From Pilosibacter fragilis (GTDB lineage: Bacteria > Bacillota > Clostridia > Lachnospirales > Lachnospiraceae), in assembly GCF_032490495.1 (NCBI RefSeq), contig NZ_JAVYJB010000002.1, forward strand, positions 201,094-265,093: DNA of 64,000 nt, read 5' to 3'. A program made the position numbers and the translations under genes. Positions 17,234-25,783 of this stretch are shown here, piece after piece. The notes beneath the pieces are model-generated. The model was given only the letters and a program-made list of their open reading frames with translations, was not told the DNA's origin and searched no databases. Each line of letters begins with the position of its first letter. Position 1 is the stretch's first letter.

Positions 17234-19555
17234 GTTACTCTCCTTTTCTTTATTGTTATGGATTTTTGTTTTTATCTTTTTGTCCCTGTCGGAACGCCGG
17301 ATATCAAAGAAATTTAAGCGCAGGGCGTTGGATACAACGCAGAAGCTGGATAAGCTCATGGCTGCGGCACCAAACATCGGATTCAGTTTCCAGCCGAATA
17401 CCGGGATCCAGAGTCCCATGGCAAGCGGGATCCCGATCACATTGTAGAAAAATGCCCAGAACAGATTCTCGTGGATATTCGTAAGCGTCGCACGGCTTAA
17501 GCGGATCGCTGCCGGGACATCGGATAAGCGGCTCTTCATAAGGACCACGTCCGCCGCATCGATAGCGACGTCGGTTCCGGCTCCGATCGCAATTCCCATA
17601 TCGGCTCTCGTGAGGGCCGGAGCATCGTTGATCCCGTCACCGACCATGGCAACCTTGCCTTTTTCTTTCAGCTTTCGGATCACGCTCTCCTTGCCGTCCG
17701 GAAGGACTCCGGCGATGACCTCGTCGACGCCGGCCTCTTTTCCGACCGCCTTTGCAGTGCGCTCATTATCACCGGTCAGCATGACTACATGGATTCCCAT
17801 GTTCTGGAGCTCCCGGATTGCCTGTGGACTGTCTTCCTTGATCATATCCGCAACAGCGATGATGCCCACAAGCTTCTCATTCTCCGCAAAGAATAGCGGA
17901 GTCTTTCCGCTCTCCGCGAGAGCTTCGGATTTCTTCTTCATATCTTCCGGAACAGCCACATGCGTTCCGATAAACTTCATGTTTCCGCCGTAGATCGTAT
18001 TTCCATTTAATTTCGCAGAAAGTCCGTTTCCGGGAAGTGCCGCAAAATCTGTCACATCAGCTGCGGAAAGCCCCATTTCCTCACCCTTTAAGAGGACTGC
18101 CTTCGCCAACGGATGCTCGCTCTTCTTCTCGAGAGCGTATGCCATGGAAAGAAGTTCTGACTCGCTCACTCCCTCTGCCGGAACGAGATCTGTCACGCGG
18201 GGTTCCCCGCTTGTGATGGTTCCTGTCTTATCTAAGGCAACGATCTCTACTTTTCCCGTTTCTTCCAGAGAAACTGCTGTCTTAAAGAGAATTCCGTTCT
18301 TTGCTCCCATTCCGTTTCCCACCATAATGGCTACCGGCGTTGCAAGTCCTAAGGCACACGGACAGCTGATGACGAGAACGGAGATCCCTCGGGCTAAGGC
18401 GAACGCCATGGTCTCGCCTGCGAGGAGCCAGCCGATGGTCGTGATGATCGCGATCGTGATCACGGCAGGTACAAATATGCCGGATACCTTATCGGCGATC
18501 TTCGCGATGGGCGCTTTTGTTGCCGCCGCATCGCTGACCATTTTTATGATCTGGGAGAGTGTGGTATCCTCTCCGACTCTCGATGCCTCGCAGCGGATAA
18601 AGCCGGACTGATTTAATGTCGCAGCCGAGACAGGGTCACCTGCCGCCTTATCCACCGGAATACTCTCCCCGGTGAGAGCAGATTCATTTACTGCACTGTT
18701 TCCCTCTAAGACGATACCATCCACGGGTATATTTTCACCCGGACGGACCACGAAAATATCGCCTTTTTTAACCTGGGCGATCGGAACCGTAGTCTCAACG
18801 CCGTCCTTTTCGATCACGGCGGTCTTCGGGGCCAGCTTCATTAAACCTTTTAAGGCATCTGTGGTGCGTCCCTTTGATCTCGCTTCCAGCATTTTCCCGA
18901 CGGTGATAAGGGTTAAGATCATCGCCGCGGACTCAAAGTAGAACTCGTGCATATAGATCATGACTGCATCCGCGTTCCCTTTTACCTGGGCGTCCGTCAT
19001 CATAAACAAGGCATAGGTGCTCCAGGCAAACGAAGCACTGGAGCCCAGTGCTACCAGAGTATCCATATTGGGAGAACCGTGGAGCAGACCCTTAAAGCCA
19101 CTGATAAAGAATTTCTGGTTGATCACCATAATGATCACGGTAAGAAGGAGTTGTAAGAGTCCCATCGCCACATGATTTCCGTTGAAGAAAGCCGGAAGCG
19201 GCCAGTTCCACATCATATGTCCCATGGAAAAATACATGAGAACCAGAAGGAAACCGATCGAAGAAACGAGTCGTTTCTTTAAGACCGGGGTTTCATGGTC
19301 TTCCAGAGCAGATTCATCATAGAGAGTGCCGTTTCCGGATCTGTCTGCCTTTTCCACTCCTTTTACGGACGCGCCGTAACCAGCAGCCTGAACTGCCGCG
19401 ATAATTTCTGAGGAGGAAGCTGTACCTTCAACACCCATGGAGTTCGTGAGCAGGCTCACGGAGCAGGATGTAACGCCCGGCACCTTTGAAACTGCCTTCT
19501 CCACGCGGGTCTGGCAGGCAGCACAGCTCATTCCTGTCACTGTATACTGTTCCAT
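17027..19555 (-). CDS. copA: Copper-exporting P1B-type ATPase CopA with N- and C-terminal HMA domains
   Basis: An 842-residue ATPase. An N-terminal HMA domain has CAAC at 11-14. Membrane segments begin near residue 97. The metal motif CPC is at 398-400, the phosphorylated Asp at 442 (DKTGTIT), TGES near 295 and the hinge GDGINDAPAL near 635. After the last helices and a short basic linker (RRSDRDKKIKTK) an in-frame HMA domain follows (residues 775-842, CPHC at 787-790). It exports Cu(I) using ATP. The start follows GAAAGGAACGACAAAG. The C-terminal part also has its own start signals (separate entry). Confidence 0.95.
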   Translation of the reverse strand: MEQYTVTGMSCAACQTRVEKAVSKVPGVTSCSVSLLTNSMGVEGTASSSEIIAAVQAAGYGASVKGVEKADRSGNGTLYDESALEDHETPVLKKRLVSSIGFLLVLMYFSMGHMMWNWPLPAFFNGNHVAMGLLQLLLTVIIMVINQKFFISGFKGLLHGSPNMDTLVALGSSASFAWSTYALFMMTDAQVKGNADAVMIYMHEFYFESAAMILTLITVGKMLEARSKGRTTDALKGLMKLAPKTAVIEKDGVETTVPIAQVKKGDIFVVRPGENIPVDGIVLEGNSAVNESALTGESIPVDKAAGDPVSAATLNQSGFIRCEASRVGEDTTLSQIIKMVSDAAATKAPIAKIADKVSGIFVPAVITIAIITTIGWLLAGETMAFALARGISVLVISCPCALGLATPVAIMVGNGMGAKNGILFKTAVSLEETGKVEIVALDKTGTITSGEPRVTDLVPAEGVSESELLSMAYALEKKSEHPLAKAVLLKGEEMGLSAADVTDFAALPGNGLSAKLNGNTIYGGNMKFIGTHVAVPEDMKKKSEALAESGKTPLFFAENEKLVGIIAVADMIKEDSPQAIRELQNMGIHVVMLTGDNERTAKAVGKEAGVDEVIAGVLPDGKESVIRKLKEKGKVAMVGDGINDAPALTRADMGIAIGAGTDVAIDAADVVLMKSRLSDVPAAIRLSRATLTNIHENLFWAFFYNVIGIPLAMGLWIPVFGWKLNPMFGAAAMSLSSFCVVSNALRLNFFDIRRSDRDKKIKTKIHNNKEKESNMMEKTLKVEGMMCPHCEAAVKKALEAIDGVSVAEADHVKGTATVTLTKDVPTEVLKKAIEDKDYKVIG

Positions 19556-19580
19556 CTTTGTCGTTCCTTTCTATTTAACT

Positions 19581-19631
19581 ATACCCATACGGGGTATATG
19601 TAAATAATAGCACGAATTCAAAAAATGTCAA
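19581..19631 (-). promoter_or_regulatory. copA promoter with CsoR-type operator
   Basis: On the minus strand TTGACA (19626-19631), a 16-base spacer and TATTAT (19604-19609). The palindrome ATACCC-ATAC-GGGGTAT (19581-19597, as read on plus) lies over the start-site region. It matches the known CsoR operator pattern TACCC-N4-GGGGTA, so repression by occlusion is likely. Confidence 0.75.
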
Positions 19632-19764
19632 GAACCGTATTTGAGATTTTTTCTTTAAAAATGGACTGCGATTAAGAAGTCATGGCTGCATAACGGCTTT
19701 ATACGATGTAAAGCCTTCCCTCTGATACCATCTTTTTCGCGGTATCGTGCCGGTGTAAATTCTC

Positions 19765-20625
19765 TTACTTGCCGGTCGTTCCAATGTAATTGATTCCTTC
19801 TCCATCCAGTACATCACTGCCGATAAATTTCTTTTCTTCCGGATTGAAAACAAAATCAGACACTTTATATCTGGCAGTCCGTACATCCCGAAGCACTATA
19901 TGCATTTTTTCCTGTTCGTCCTCCCAGATATCCGCCTCCGGTATACCTAACTGGATCATTTCATCTAAAAATACATAGGAATCCTCTCCGGAAACTGCCT
20001 GTATCAGAAATCGACAGCTGTCATCCATAGTCAGTTCTCCATCTATGAGCATATCTTCCTGCACATAGATCTGAAGTTCCCATTGTGAGTCTTCGTGCAC
20101 AAAAGGGCAGGAAGAATAGATTGCCATTCCTTGTAAATTTCCTTGCGCATTCCCGATTTTCCGCGGTTCTTTCGCTGTTTCTGTCAATTTTTCTTCCATT
20201 CCCTGTTTCAGACACCCGGAAATTTTGAAGGTAATTGAATCAATTTGAAGATTGGTTTTCTGATGACGTGAAATAGAAAGTCCAAGCGTATACATGTCCG
20301 CGCTGCCATCATCTTTTACACATTGAAATACCATCTCACCATTTCCATCCTCCAATGCAATTATATGAAATTCTGAAATATTTTCCGCAATGTTATGATA
20401 ATCGCTTACAAAAGTTTCTGGTTCCGACACGATTGACCATTCTCTGCTTTTGTTATCATTATGAAGTTCCAGCAGTAGAGAACCTCCATCAACAGTTTTC
20501 GCCGACCACTGATCTCCATCGACAGTAAATGACACTGGTTTATAGGGTCTGTTTAAAAACATGACCAGCGCACCAACTGATGCGCATAGCACAGCAGTTA
20601 AAAGGATCATCGTTTTCTTTTTCAT
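19765..20625 (-). CDS. Hypothetical exported or membrane-anchored protein
   Basis: A 286-residue protein starting MKKKTMILLTAVLCASVGALVM, a signal peptide or N-terminal anchor with no clear lipobox cleavage context (LCAS). The rest is a soluble, beta-rich extracytoplasmic domain with no motif I recognise. The ATG at 20625 follows AGGAGTGAGATTGGT; an in-frame upstream extension of 34 codons has no such site and overlaps the neighbouring gene. It is probably cotranscribed with the 77-residue gene upstream. AT content is higher than in copA. Confidence 0.6.
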   Translation of the reverse strand: MKKKTMILLTAVLCASVGALVMFLNRPYKPVSFTVDGDQWSAKTVDGGSLLLELHNDNKSREWSIVSEPETFVSDYHNIAENISEFHIIALEDGNGEMVFQCVKDDGSADMYTLGLSISRHQKTNLQIDSITFKISGCLKQGMEEKLTETAKEPRKIGNAQGNLQGMAIYSSCPFVHEDSQWELQIYVQEDMLIDGELTMDDSCRFLIQAVSGEDSYVFLDEMIQLGIPEADIWEDEQEKMHIVLRDVRTARYKVSDFVFNPEEKKFIGSDVLDGEGINYIGTTGK

Positions 20626-20698
20626 ACCAATCTCACTCCTTATTAACATGATAACGACATACTCGCAAAAAATCATAACCATCGACGGAATACCATCT

Positions 20699-20932
20699 CT
20701 ACTGCTTATCTCTCCGGAATAACTCAACCATCATGATCACAATCCCCAGAACAACGAAAAGGATCGCCATGCCAAACACTTCCGACAGCCCCATTTCCGC
20801 CACCGTAGTCATAAATCTCCCCGGTGGAGTTGTCCATCCGGACGTCAGATTACTTCCCGCAACAAACAGCACCGCCATCGCCCAGATACTTCCGATCAAA
20901 GATAAAAAGCCACCGATCAGCACTCTCTTCAT
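20699..20932 (-). CDS. Small two-helix membrane protein, function unknown
   Basis: A 77-residue protein with membrane helices at about 4-26 and 52-70 and a short basic tail (ELFRRDKQ). The start follows GAGGAGGAATGCGGA. It lies 73 bases before the 286-residue exported protein on the same strand and is probably in the same transcript. I do not recognise the family. Confidence 0.6.
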   Translation of the reverse strand: MKRVLIGGFLSLIGSIWAMAVLFVAGSNLTSGWTTPPGRFMTTVAEMGLSEVFGMAILFVVLGIVIMMVELFRRDKQ

Positions 20933-21162
20933 TCCGCATTCCTCCTCACTGAAAATCTGTTACCACTCACACTTTTTTCATCCTGTTACATTTCCAATTT
21001 CTTTCTATCCTTCTCCTGCCTGAACATTCCATATTTTCTGGAATTCACATGTTTTCTGCCAATTTTATTATAGCATACGGTTCTTTTTAATGGAGGATTC
21101 TAATGAAATCGTACATGTTTCGTAAGGATTCCGTAACTTCCCATTCATCGTGCAGGAAGCTG
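20933..21162. other. Intergenic region before the 77-aa gene
   Basis: It contains an extended -10 element on the minus strand (TGCTATAAT, 21067-21075) with no good -35, giving a leader of about 130 bases to the 77-residue gene. Nothing else is recognisable. Confidence 0.4.
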
Positions 21163-21219
21163 CAAAAAAGTCTCCGGAACAGATCAAAAAATTTTCCAAT
21201 CTGTCCCAGAGACTTTTTA
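21163..21219 (-). terminator. Terminator of the metB/patB operon (bidirectional)
   Basis: AAAAAAGTCTC..AACAGAT and ATCTGT..GAGACTTTTT form a long stem with A/T flanks on both sides, 55 bases after the patB-like stop codon. Confidence 0.75.
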
Positions 21220-21274
21220 TCCTGTCACAATCCATATCCTGCGATCCCGGTCTTCCTATGAGACCAAAAATGCG

Positions 21275-22453
21275 CTATTTCAGTATTCCTTCTATTCTTT
21301 TCATACACTCCTCAATCGTCTTCCTCGGTGCCGCCACATTGATCCTCTGGAATCCGGTTCCTGTCTTTCCGAAGATCTTTCCGCTGTCCAGCCACAGCTT
21401 TGCGTCGTAGATGATCCGCCGGTCCAGCTCATCGGCATCGATTCCGGTCCCTCTGAAATCCAGCCACAAGAGGTAGGTTCCCTCGCCGTCAATGACGTTC
21501 ACTCCCGGCATGTTGTCCTTCACATATTTCTTTACGTAGGCGATATTTTCCCAGACATATTTGAGCATGTTCTCATACCATTCATCGCCCTTCTCATACG
21601 CCGTCTGTGTCGCCACAAGTCCCAGTACGCCCAGCTGGCTGATTCCCGCGGCATCGACCTGATGCTGAAATTTTTGTCTCAGCTCCTTATTCGGGACAAA
21701 TATATTCGAGATCATCATGCTGGCCAGGTTGAAGGTTTTGCTCGGAGACGTGCAGACCACGCAGATGTCCTCGAACTCCTTCTTGATGGACGCAAACACC
21801 GTATGTTCACCCCGAAACACAAAATCGTTGTGAATCTCATCGCTGACCACTGTGACGCCGTGCTTCACACAGATATCTCCCATTGCAGTCAGTTCTTCCT
21901 TCGTAAACACTCTTCCTGACGGGTTGTGGGGATTGCAGAGAAGGAACAGCTTCACATCATGTTCCACGATCTGCTTTTCAAAATCAGCCAGGTCGATATG
22001 ATACCGGTTATCGTCCCCCAGGATCAGGTCATTGCTGACGATCACACGGTCATTGTCCCGGATCACCTCGGAAAATGGATAGTAGACCGGCTGCTGGATC
22101 AGTATGCTGTCACCGGCCTTTGTGAACGCCTTTACCGCCATTGCCAGGGCGAATACCACGCCCGGAGTCTTGATCAGCCAGTCCTCTTTGATCTTCCAGT
22201 GATGATGCCGTTCCATCCATCCTGCCACCGCGTTAAAATATACTTCCTGGGTATCACTGTAACCGAAGATTCCATGTTTTGCCCGCTCGATCAGCGCATC
22301 CTCCACGTAGGAAGATGTCTTGAAATCCATGTCTGCCACCCAGAGCGGGAGGACGTCCGCCGGCTTTCCTCTCCTCTTTGCAAAATCATATTTCAAGCAG
22401 TCTGTTCCGCGCCGCTCGGCGATCTCATCAAAATTCAAATTTCTCTCTGCCAT
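21275..22453 (-). CDS. patB: MalY/PatB-family PLP enzyme, probable cystathionine beta-lyase
   Basis: A 392-residue fold-type I PLP enzyme. The MalY/PatB signatures PLWVADMDFKTS (residues 36-47), NPHNPSGRVFTKEEL and the PLP lysine in SPSKTFNLASM are visible. The family cleaves cystathionine or cysteine to pyruvate, ammonia and a thiol; members also act as aminotransferases. It starts 34 bases after the metB-like gene, so cystathionine made by that enzyme is the likely substrate, giving homocysteine for methionine. Substrate preference cannot be read from the sequence alone. Confidence 0.85.
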   Translation of the reverse strand: MAERNLNFDEIAERRGTDCLKYDFAKRRGKPADVLPLWVADMDFKTSSYVEDALIERAKHGIFGYSDTQEVYFNAVAGWMERHHHWKIKEDWLIKTPGVVFALAMAVKAFTKAGDSILIQQPVYYPFSEVIRDNDRVIVSNDLILGDDNRYHIDLADFEKQIVEHDVKLFLLCNPHNPSGRVFTKEELTAMGDICVKHGVTVVSDEIHNDFVFRGEHTVFASIKKEFEDICVVCTSPSKTFNLASMMISNIFVPNKELRQKFQHQVDAAGISQLGVLGLVATQTAYEKGDEWYENMLKYVWENIAYVKKYVKDNMPGVNVIDGEGTYLLWLDFRGTGIDADELDRRIIYDAKLWLDSGKIFGKTGTGFQRINVAAPRKTIEECMKRIEGILK

Positions 22454-22487
22454 GCCGAAATCCTCTCCTCTTTTCGCGTTTCTGATC

Positions 22488-23639
22488 CTATTTCAATCCC
22501 TTAAATACTTCCGTTAACTCCGCGAGAAGGTCCTCGATATCCTCGATTCCCACAGATACCCGGAGCGTGCACGGCGTGATTCCATTTTTCAGCCGTACTT
22601 CCTCCGGCACATCCGCATGGGTCTGGGTCGTCGGGTAGGTGATCAGTGTCTCCACGCCGCCGAGGCTCTCCGCAAATTTGATCATTCTGACACTCTCGAG
22701 GATCCGCAGCGCATGTGCCTCTGTGTCCACATCAAAGGTCAGCATTGCGCCGAATCCTCTTGCCTGCTTTTTCATGATCTCATATCCCGGGTGTTCCTGA
22801 AGTCCCGGATAATATACATGTTTTACAACCGGCTGTTCCTTCAGCCAGTTCGCGATCTTGATGGCATTCTCCTGGGACCGCTCCATGCGGATTCCAAGAG
22901 TCTTGATGCCTCTTAAGATCAGCCAGCAGTCGAACGGTGCGAGCCCGGCTCCGGTCGTCTTTATGATAAACCGAAGTTTTTCCTGAACTTCTTCGTTGTT
23001 TGTCACGATAAATCCGGCTAAGGTATCGTTGTGTCCGCCCAGGAACTTCGTTCCGCTGTGGATCACGATATCCGTGCCGAGTTTTAACGGATTCTGAAAA
23101 TATGGGGACAGGAATGTGTTGTCGACGATCAGGTAGAGTCCGTGTCTTTTTGCGATCTCCGCGATCTTGGAAATATCAGATACGTTCATCATCGGGTTCG
23201 TCGGCGTTTCAATGTAGACCGCCTTCGTGTTCTCCTTTATGGCACCTTCGATGTCATCCCTGGAACAGTTTAAGTATGTAAACTCATATCCGTTCTTTTT
23301 CGAGACATTGTCGAACAGACGGACACTTCCGCCGTAGAGATCTGCCTCAGCGATAATATGGTCACCCGGCTTGAAGATTTCCATAAGCAGTGTGATCGCC
23401 GCCATTCCGCTCGAAAGGGCGAAAGCATCGATGCCGCCCTCCAGGCTTGCAACCACCTTCTCAAGCTGCTCTCTCGTCGGATTCTGAAGTCTGCTGTAAT
23501 CGTATCCGGTGCTTTTTCCGACACCTGCATGGGCGTAAGTCGCTGTCTGATAGATCGGGTAGCTCAGTGCTCCGTAATTATCTGTTTTTCCTTCTGTTTC
23601 CTCTAAGTGTAAACATCGTGTATTAATTCCTCTCCCCAT
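22488..23639 (-). CDS. Cys/Met metabolism PLP enzyme (cystathionine gamma-synthase / gamma-lyase / O-acetylhomoserine lyase family)
   Basis: A 383-residue enzyme with the family hallmarks YDYSRLQNPTREQLE, SSGMAAIT, ETPTNPMM and the PLP lysine in VIHSGTKFLGGHND. Members make cystathionine from O-acyl-homoserine and cysteine or split it; the sequence does not decide between these. The adjacent patB-like gene favours a transsulfuration route to methionine. The start follows CAGGAGTGAAAAGAT. A perfect 6-bp inverted repeat lies 130 bases upstream (23769-23785). Confidence 0.85.
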   Translation of the reverse strand: MGRGINTRCLHLEETEGKTDNYGALSYPIYQTATYAHAGVGKSTGYDYSRLQNPTREQLEKVVASLEGGIDAFALSSGMAAITLLMEIFKPGDHIIAEADLYGGSVRLFDNVSKKNGYEFTYLNCSRDDIEGAIKENTKAVYIETPTNPMMNVSDISKIAEIAKRHGLYLIVDNTFLSPYFQNPLKLGTDIVIHSGTKFLGGHNDTLAGFIVTNNEEVQEKLRFIIKTTGAGLAPFDCWLILRGIKTLGIRMERSQENAIKIANWLKEQPVVKHVYYPGLQEHPGYEIMKKQARGFGAMLTFDVDTEAHALRILESVRMIKFAESLGGVETLITYPTTQTHADVPEEVRLKNGITPCTLRVSVGIEDIEDLLAELTEVFKGLK

Positions 23640-23768
23640 ATCTTTTCACTCCTGTCTTGTTTTCTCTTGTAAATAGAAAGTTCATATTCCTACTATCTCC
23701 ATAGGATATTTGATAATAATCTACCACCGGACGGCAGTTCTGTATAATCTTTCTATTTTATGGTTACA

Positions 23769-23785
23769 TATAGGGAAAACCTATA
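23769..23785. promoter_or_regulatory. Perfect inverted repeat upstream of the metB-like gene
   Basis: TATAGG-GAAAA-CCTATA, about 130 bases before the metB-like start and outside coding sequence. A second imperfect dyad, TCCTA..TAGGA, lies at 23688-23706. Either may be an operator for a sulfur regulator; the regulator is not known. Confidence 0.35.
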
Positions 23786-23905
23786 ACTAGTCGATAAAAA
23801 GAAACACCAATCCGGGGCATAGAACCGAATCATTTTCTAAAAAAGGTGGGAGTCTTCTCGACTGAAATAAAAAATGAGCAACAAAACCGGATTTACACCA
23901 GTCTG

Positions 23906-24487
23906 CTACTCGTTCATCAACAATGATATCGTCTTCTCGACAAGCTTCGCATACACCCGCTCCACAAACCACGGCTCCGTAGATTTCTTTAACGCCTCCT
24001 CCGGCGTAAACCAAGCGACCCCACTGTTCTCATCCGCCTTCACAGACACCTGTTCCTCAGAATCCGCCTCCAGGAGATACGTCACATTCAGATGCAGGTG
24101 ACTGGACACATACCGTCCTTTTTTCACATGTCCGTCGACGGTGAGCGATTCCAGCGAAAAAATCTCCTCCGACACTGGCCGCACATCGGAAATTCCTGCT
24201 TCTTCCTTCACCTCCCGGATTGCAACCGCCAGAAGATCTGTCTCCCCATCCGCATGCCCGCCAAGCCATGACCAGGAATGATAAATATTGTGATACACCA
24301 TAAGGACTTTACTCCTGTCCTTATCCACCACCCAGGCCGAAGCCGTCATGTGCGCCACCACATTATCCCGAAGGAACGCGTCATCATTCTTCTCGATCCA
24401 GTTTAGGATCAAAGCCTTATCCGCCTCTTCCTGCTCATTATAAGGCACATACCTTCTGATCTGACTTACCAGTTTCTGCCGATTCAT
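23906..24487 (-). CDS. NUDIX hydrolase
   Basis: A 193-residue protein. The NUDIX box fits Gx5Ex7REUxEExGU exactly: it starts GGHADGE, and REVKEEAGI follows. It hydrolyses some nucleoside-diphosphate-linked substrate; the specificity is unknown. The ATG at 24487 follows AAGGAAATTATGCG; a start 8 codons upstream is possible. It lies 30 bases after the flavodoxin-fold gene on the same strand, so the two are probably cotranscribed. The C-terminus (LVEKTISLLMNE) is complete. Confidence 0.85.
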   Translation of the reverse strand: MNRQKLVSQIRRYVPYNEQEEADKALILNWIEKNDDAFLRDNVVAHMTASAWVVDKDRSKVLMVYHNIYHSWSWLGGHADGETDLLAVAIREVKEEAGISDVRPVSEEIFSLESLTVDGHVKKGRYVSSHLHLNVTYLLEADSEEQVSVKADENSGVAWFTPEEALKKSTEPWFVERVYAKLVEKTISLLMNE

Positions 24488-24517
24488 CGCATAATTTCCT
24501 TCCAATATCATTCTTCT

Positions 24518-25135
24518 CTATCTGATAAAATGCGTCCGCACGACCTCTTCCTTCTCCGGAAGACCATACTTCTCTTTTCCAAGCTCAATGCTCTTCATGA
24601 GAAATGTCATATTTCTCGCAAGAACCCGCATCGTCTGAATACCTTCCGCATCCCCCACTGCTTCTCCGGGTCCGCGCCCGTGGATGGCGTTCCAGTACTG
24701 ACTAGATGCGATCGGCATGTTGCTGATCGTAAAATACTTATTTAACTCGTCAAAAGTCGCCGAACATCCGCCGCGTCTCGCACAGACAACGCTCGCTCCG
24801 ACTTTCATTGTCTTATCAAAGGATGTACTATAAAACAGCCGGTCCAGAACCGCGATCAGGGTCGCATTTGCGGACGCATAATAAACAGGGCTTGCGACCA
24901 CCAGTCCATCAGCCTCCGAAAGCTTCACCGCCAGCTTATTCACCACATCGTCGAACACACACTTCCCAAGCTCCGCGCATCGATTACAGGCAATACATCC
25001 TCTTACCGCCTCACTGCCGACCTGCACGATCTCCGCGTCGACTCCCTCTTTTTCAAACACCGTCTTCATCTCATTCAACGCGATCGATGTATTTCCATTC
25101 GCCCGCGGGCTTCCATTGATCATCAATACTTTCAT
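24518..25135 (-). CDS. Flavodoxin-fold NAD(P)H-dependent FMN oxidoreductase
   Basis: A 205-residue protein with FMN-binding N-terminus MKVLMINGSPRANGNTS and a CIACNRCAELGKC cysteine cluster (about 47-59) typical of iron-sulfur flavoproteins of this family, then SPVYYASANATL. It likely transfers electrons from NAD(P)H to an unknown acceptor. Its ATG overlaps the stop codon of an upstream nitrilase-like remnant (TAATG), so the two genes were once translationally coupled. With the NUDIX gene it forms a small unit. Confidence 0.85.
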   Translation of the reverse strand: MKVLMINGSPRANGNTSIALNEMKTVFEKEGVDAEIVQVGSEAVRGCIACNRCAELGKCVFDDVVNKLAVKLSEADGLVVASPVYYASANATLIAVLDRLFYSTSFDKTMKVGASVVCARRGGCSATFDELNKYFTISNMPIASSQYWNAIHGRGPGEAVGDAEGIQTMRVLARNMTFLMKSIELGKEKYGLPEKEEVVRTHFIR

Positions 25136-25326
25136 TATTTATCCTCCACACTCAATTTCAACACGTCCGGTCTCGCGTAATGTCCACAGACATCATGCTC
25201 CATCCGGCTCGCCGGGACCTTCTGCATGTCGAGGTCCGCGTAGATGATCTCCTCTTTATCCCACACAGTCTCACTCACCGCTTGCCCGATCAGGGTGATA
25301 ATTTTCCTCCTGTCGCTACCGTAAAC
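25135..25326 (-). pseudogene. C-terminal remnant of a carbon-nitrogen hydrolase (nitrilase superfamily)
   Basis: A 63-codon open stretch, from VYGSDRRKIITLIGQAV to a stop that overlaps the flavodoxin gene start, has the C-terminal nitrilase pattern: EEIIYADLDMQKV, then CGHYARPDVL. Immediately upstream the frame is closed by TGA and no nitrilase core (Glu-Lys-Cys triad) is present in any nearby frame. About 63 of the roughly 280 residues of a family member survive. The break is followed by non-coding palindromic sequence, so a deletion or insertion removed the 5' part. Confidence 0.6.
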
Positions 25327-25422
25327 TCAGATGTAAAAAGTGAATTTCCCTTATTGTTTCCCTTGTGCTATATCAACCCACCGGTGTTTACAAACTCTGA
25401 TAAGGACAAATACAAGGGTGCA

Positions 25423-25533
25423 GGACATCCGGTAGATGTCCGCTTTGCACCGACCGTAGCGAAGCGAAGACCACAAGAGATCCGGCGGACCTCTGCTCTG
25501 TGCCGACCGGTTCACAACGTCCAGTGGACGTTG
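25423..25533. repeat. Array of three short palindromes with a shared spacer
   Basis: Palindromes GGACATC-CGGTA-GATGTCC (25423-25441), GAGATC-CGGCG-GACCTC (imperfect, 25477-25493) and CAACGTCC-AGT-GGACGTTG (25515-25533) are each followed by a version of the motif CTnTGnACCGACCG. The tails CCGACCGTAGCGAAGCGAAGA and CCGACCGTAGTGGAACGAAGA are near-identical. This looks like a REP-like repeat. The surrounding 25341-25715 has no convincing gene. Confidence 0.6.
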
Positions 25534-25715
25534 GCTCTGAACCGACCGTAGTGGAACGAAGAGCGGCAGCGGAGACCAAAAAATATATAAAACAGTATAT
25601 CACAAAACAAAAGCAACATGGTAAACTGATCGAAATATTTATGATTTTTGTAACTATCCCTTCTCTCCCTTCAGTACCCAGCGTCGATGAGACTCCTGGC
25701 ACATGCCTCATAAAG

Positions 25716-25775
25716 AAAAAAGATGTGCCCCATCGGCTCAAATCTTCCCCGGGCCAATGATCTGCACATCTTTTT
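25716..25775 (-). terminator. Terminator of the ECF transporter operon (bidirectional)
   Basis: AAAAAGATGTGC and GCACATCTTTTTT flank an imperfect inner stem (CAT.GG / CC.ATG), ending 9 bases before the ATPase stop codon. Confidence 0.75.
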
Positions 25776-25783
25776 CACTTTAA

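Noticed and set aside
23640..23905. T-box or SAM riboswitch before the metB-like gene.
   Set aside because: No T-box consensus (TGGNACCGCG) or SAM-I core motifs are visible; only short dyads.
25423..25533. Possible CRISPR array.
   Set aside because: Three palindromes of different sequence and unequal spacing, no identical direct repeats with unique spacers, and no cas genes in the window.
25388..25741. 117-codon minus-strand frame across the palindrome array.
   Set aside because: It runs through the three palindromes and into the ECF terminator, and has no ribosome site. The sequence is repeat, not gene.
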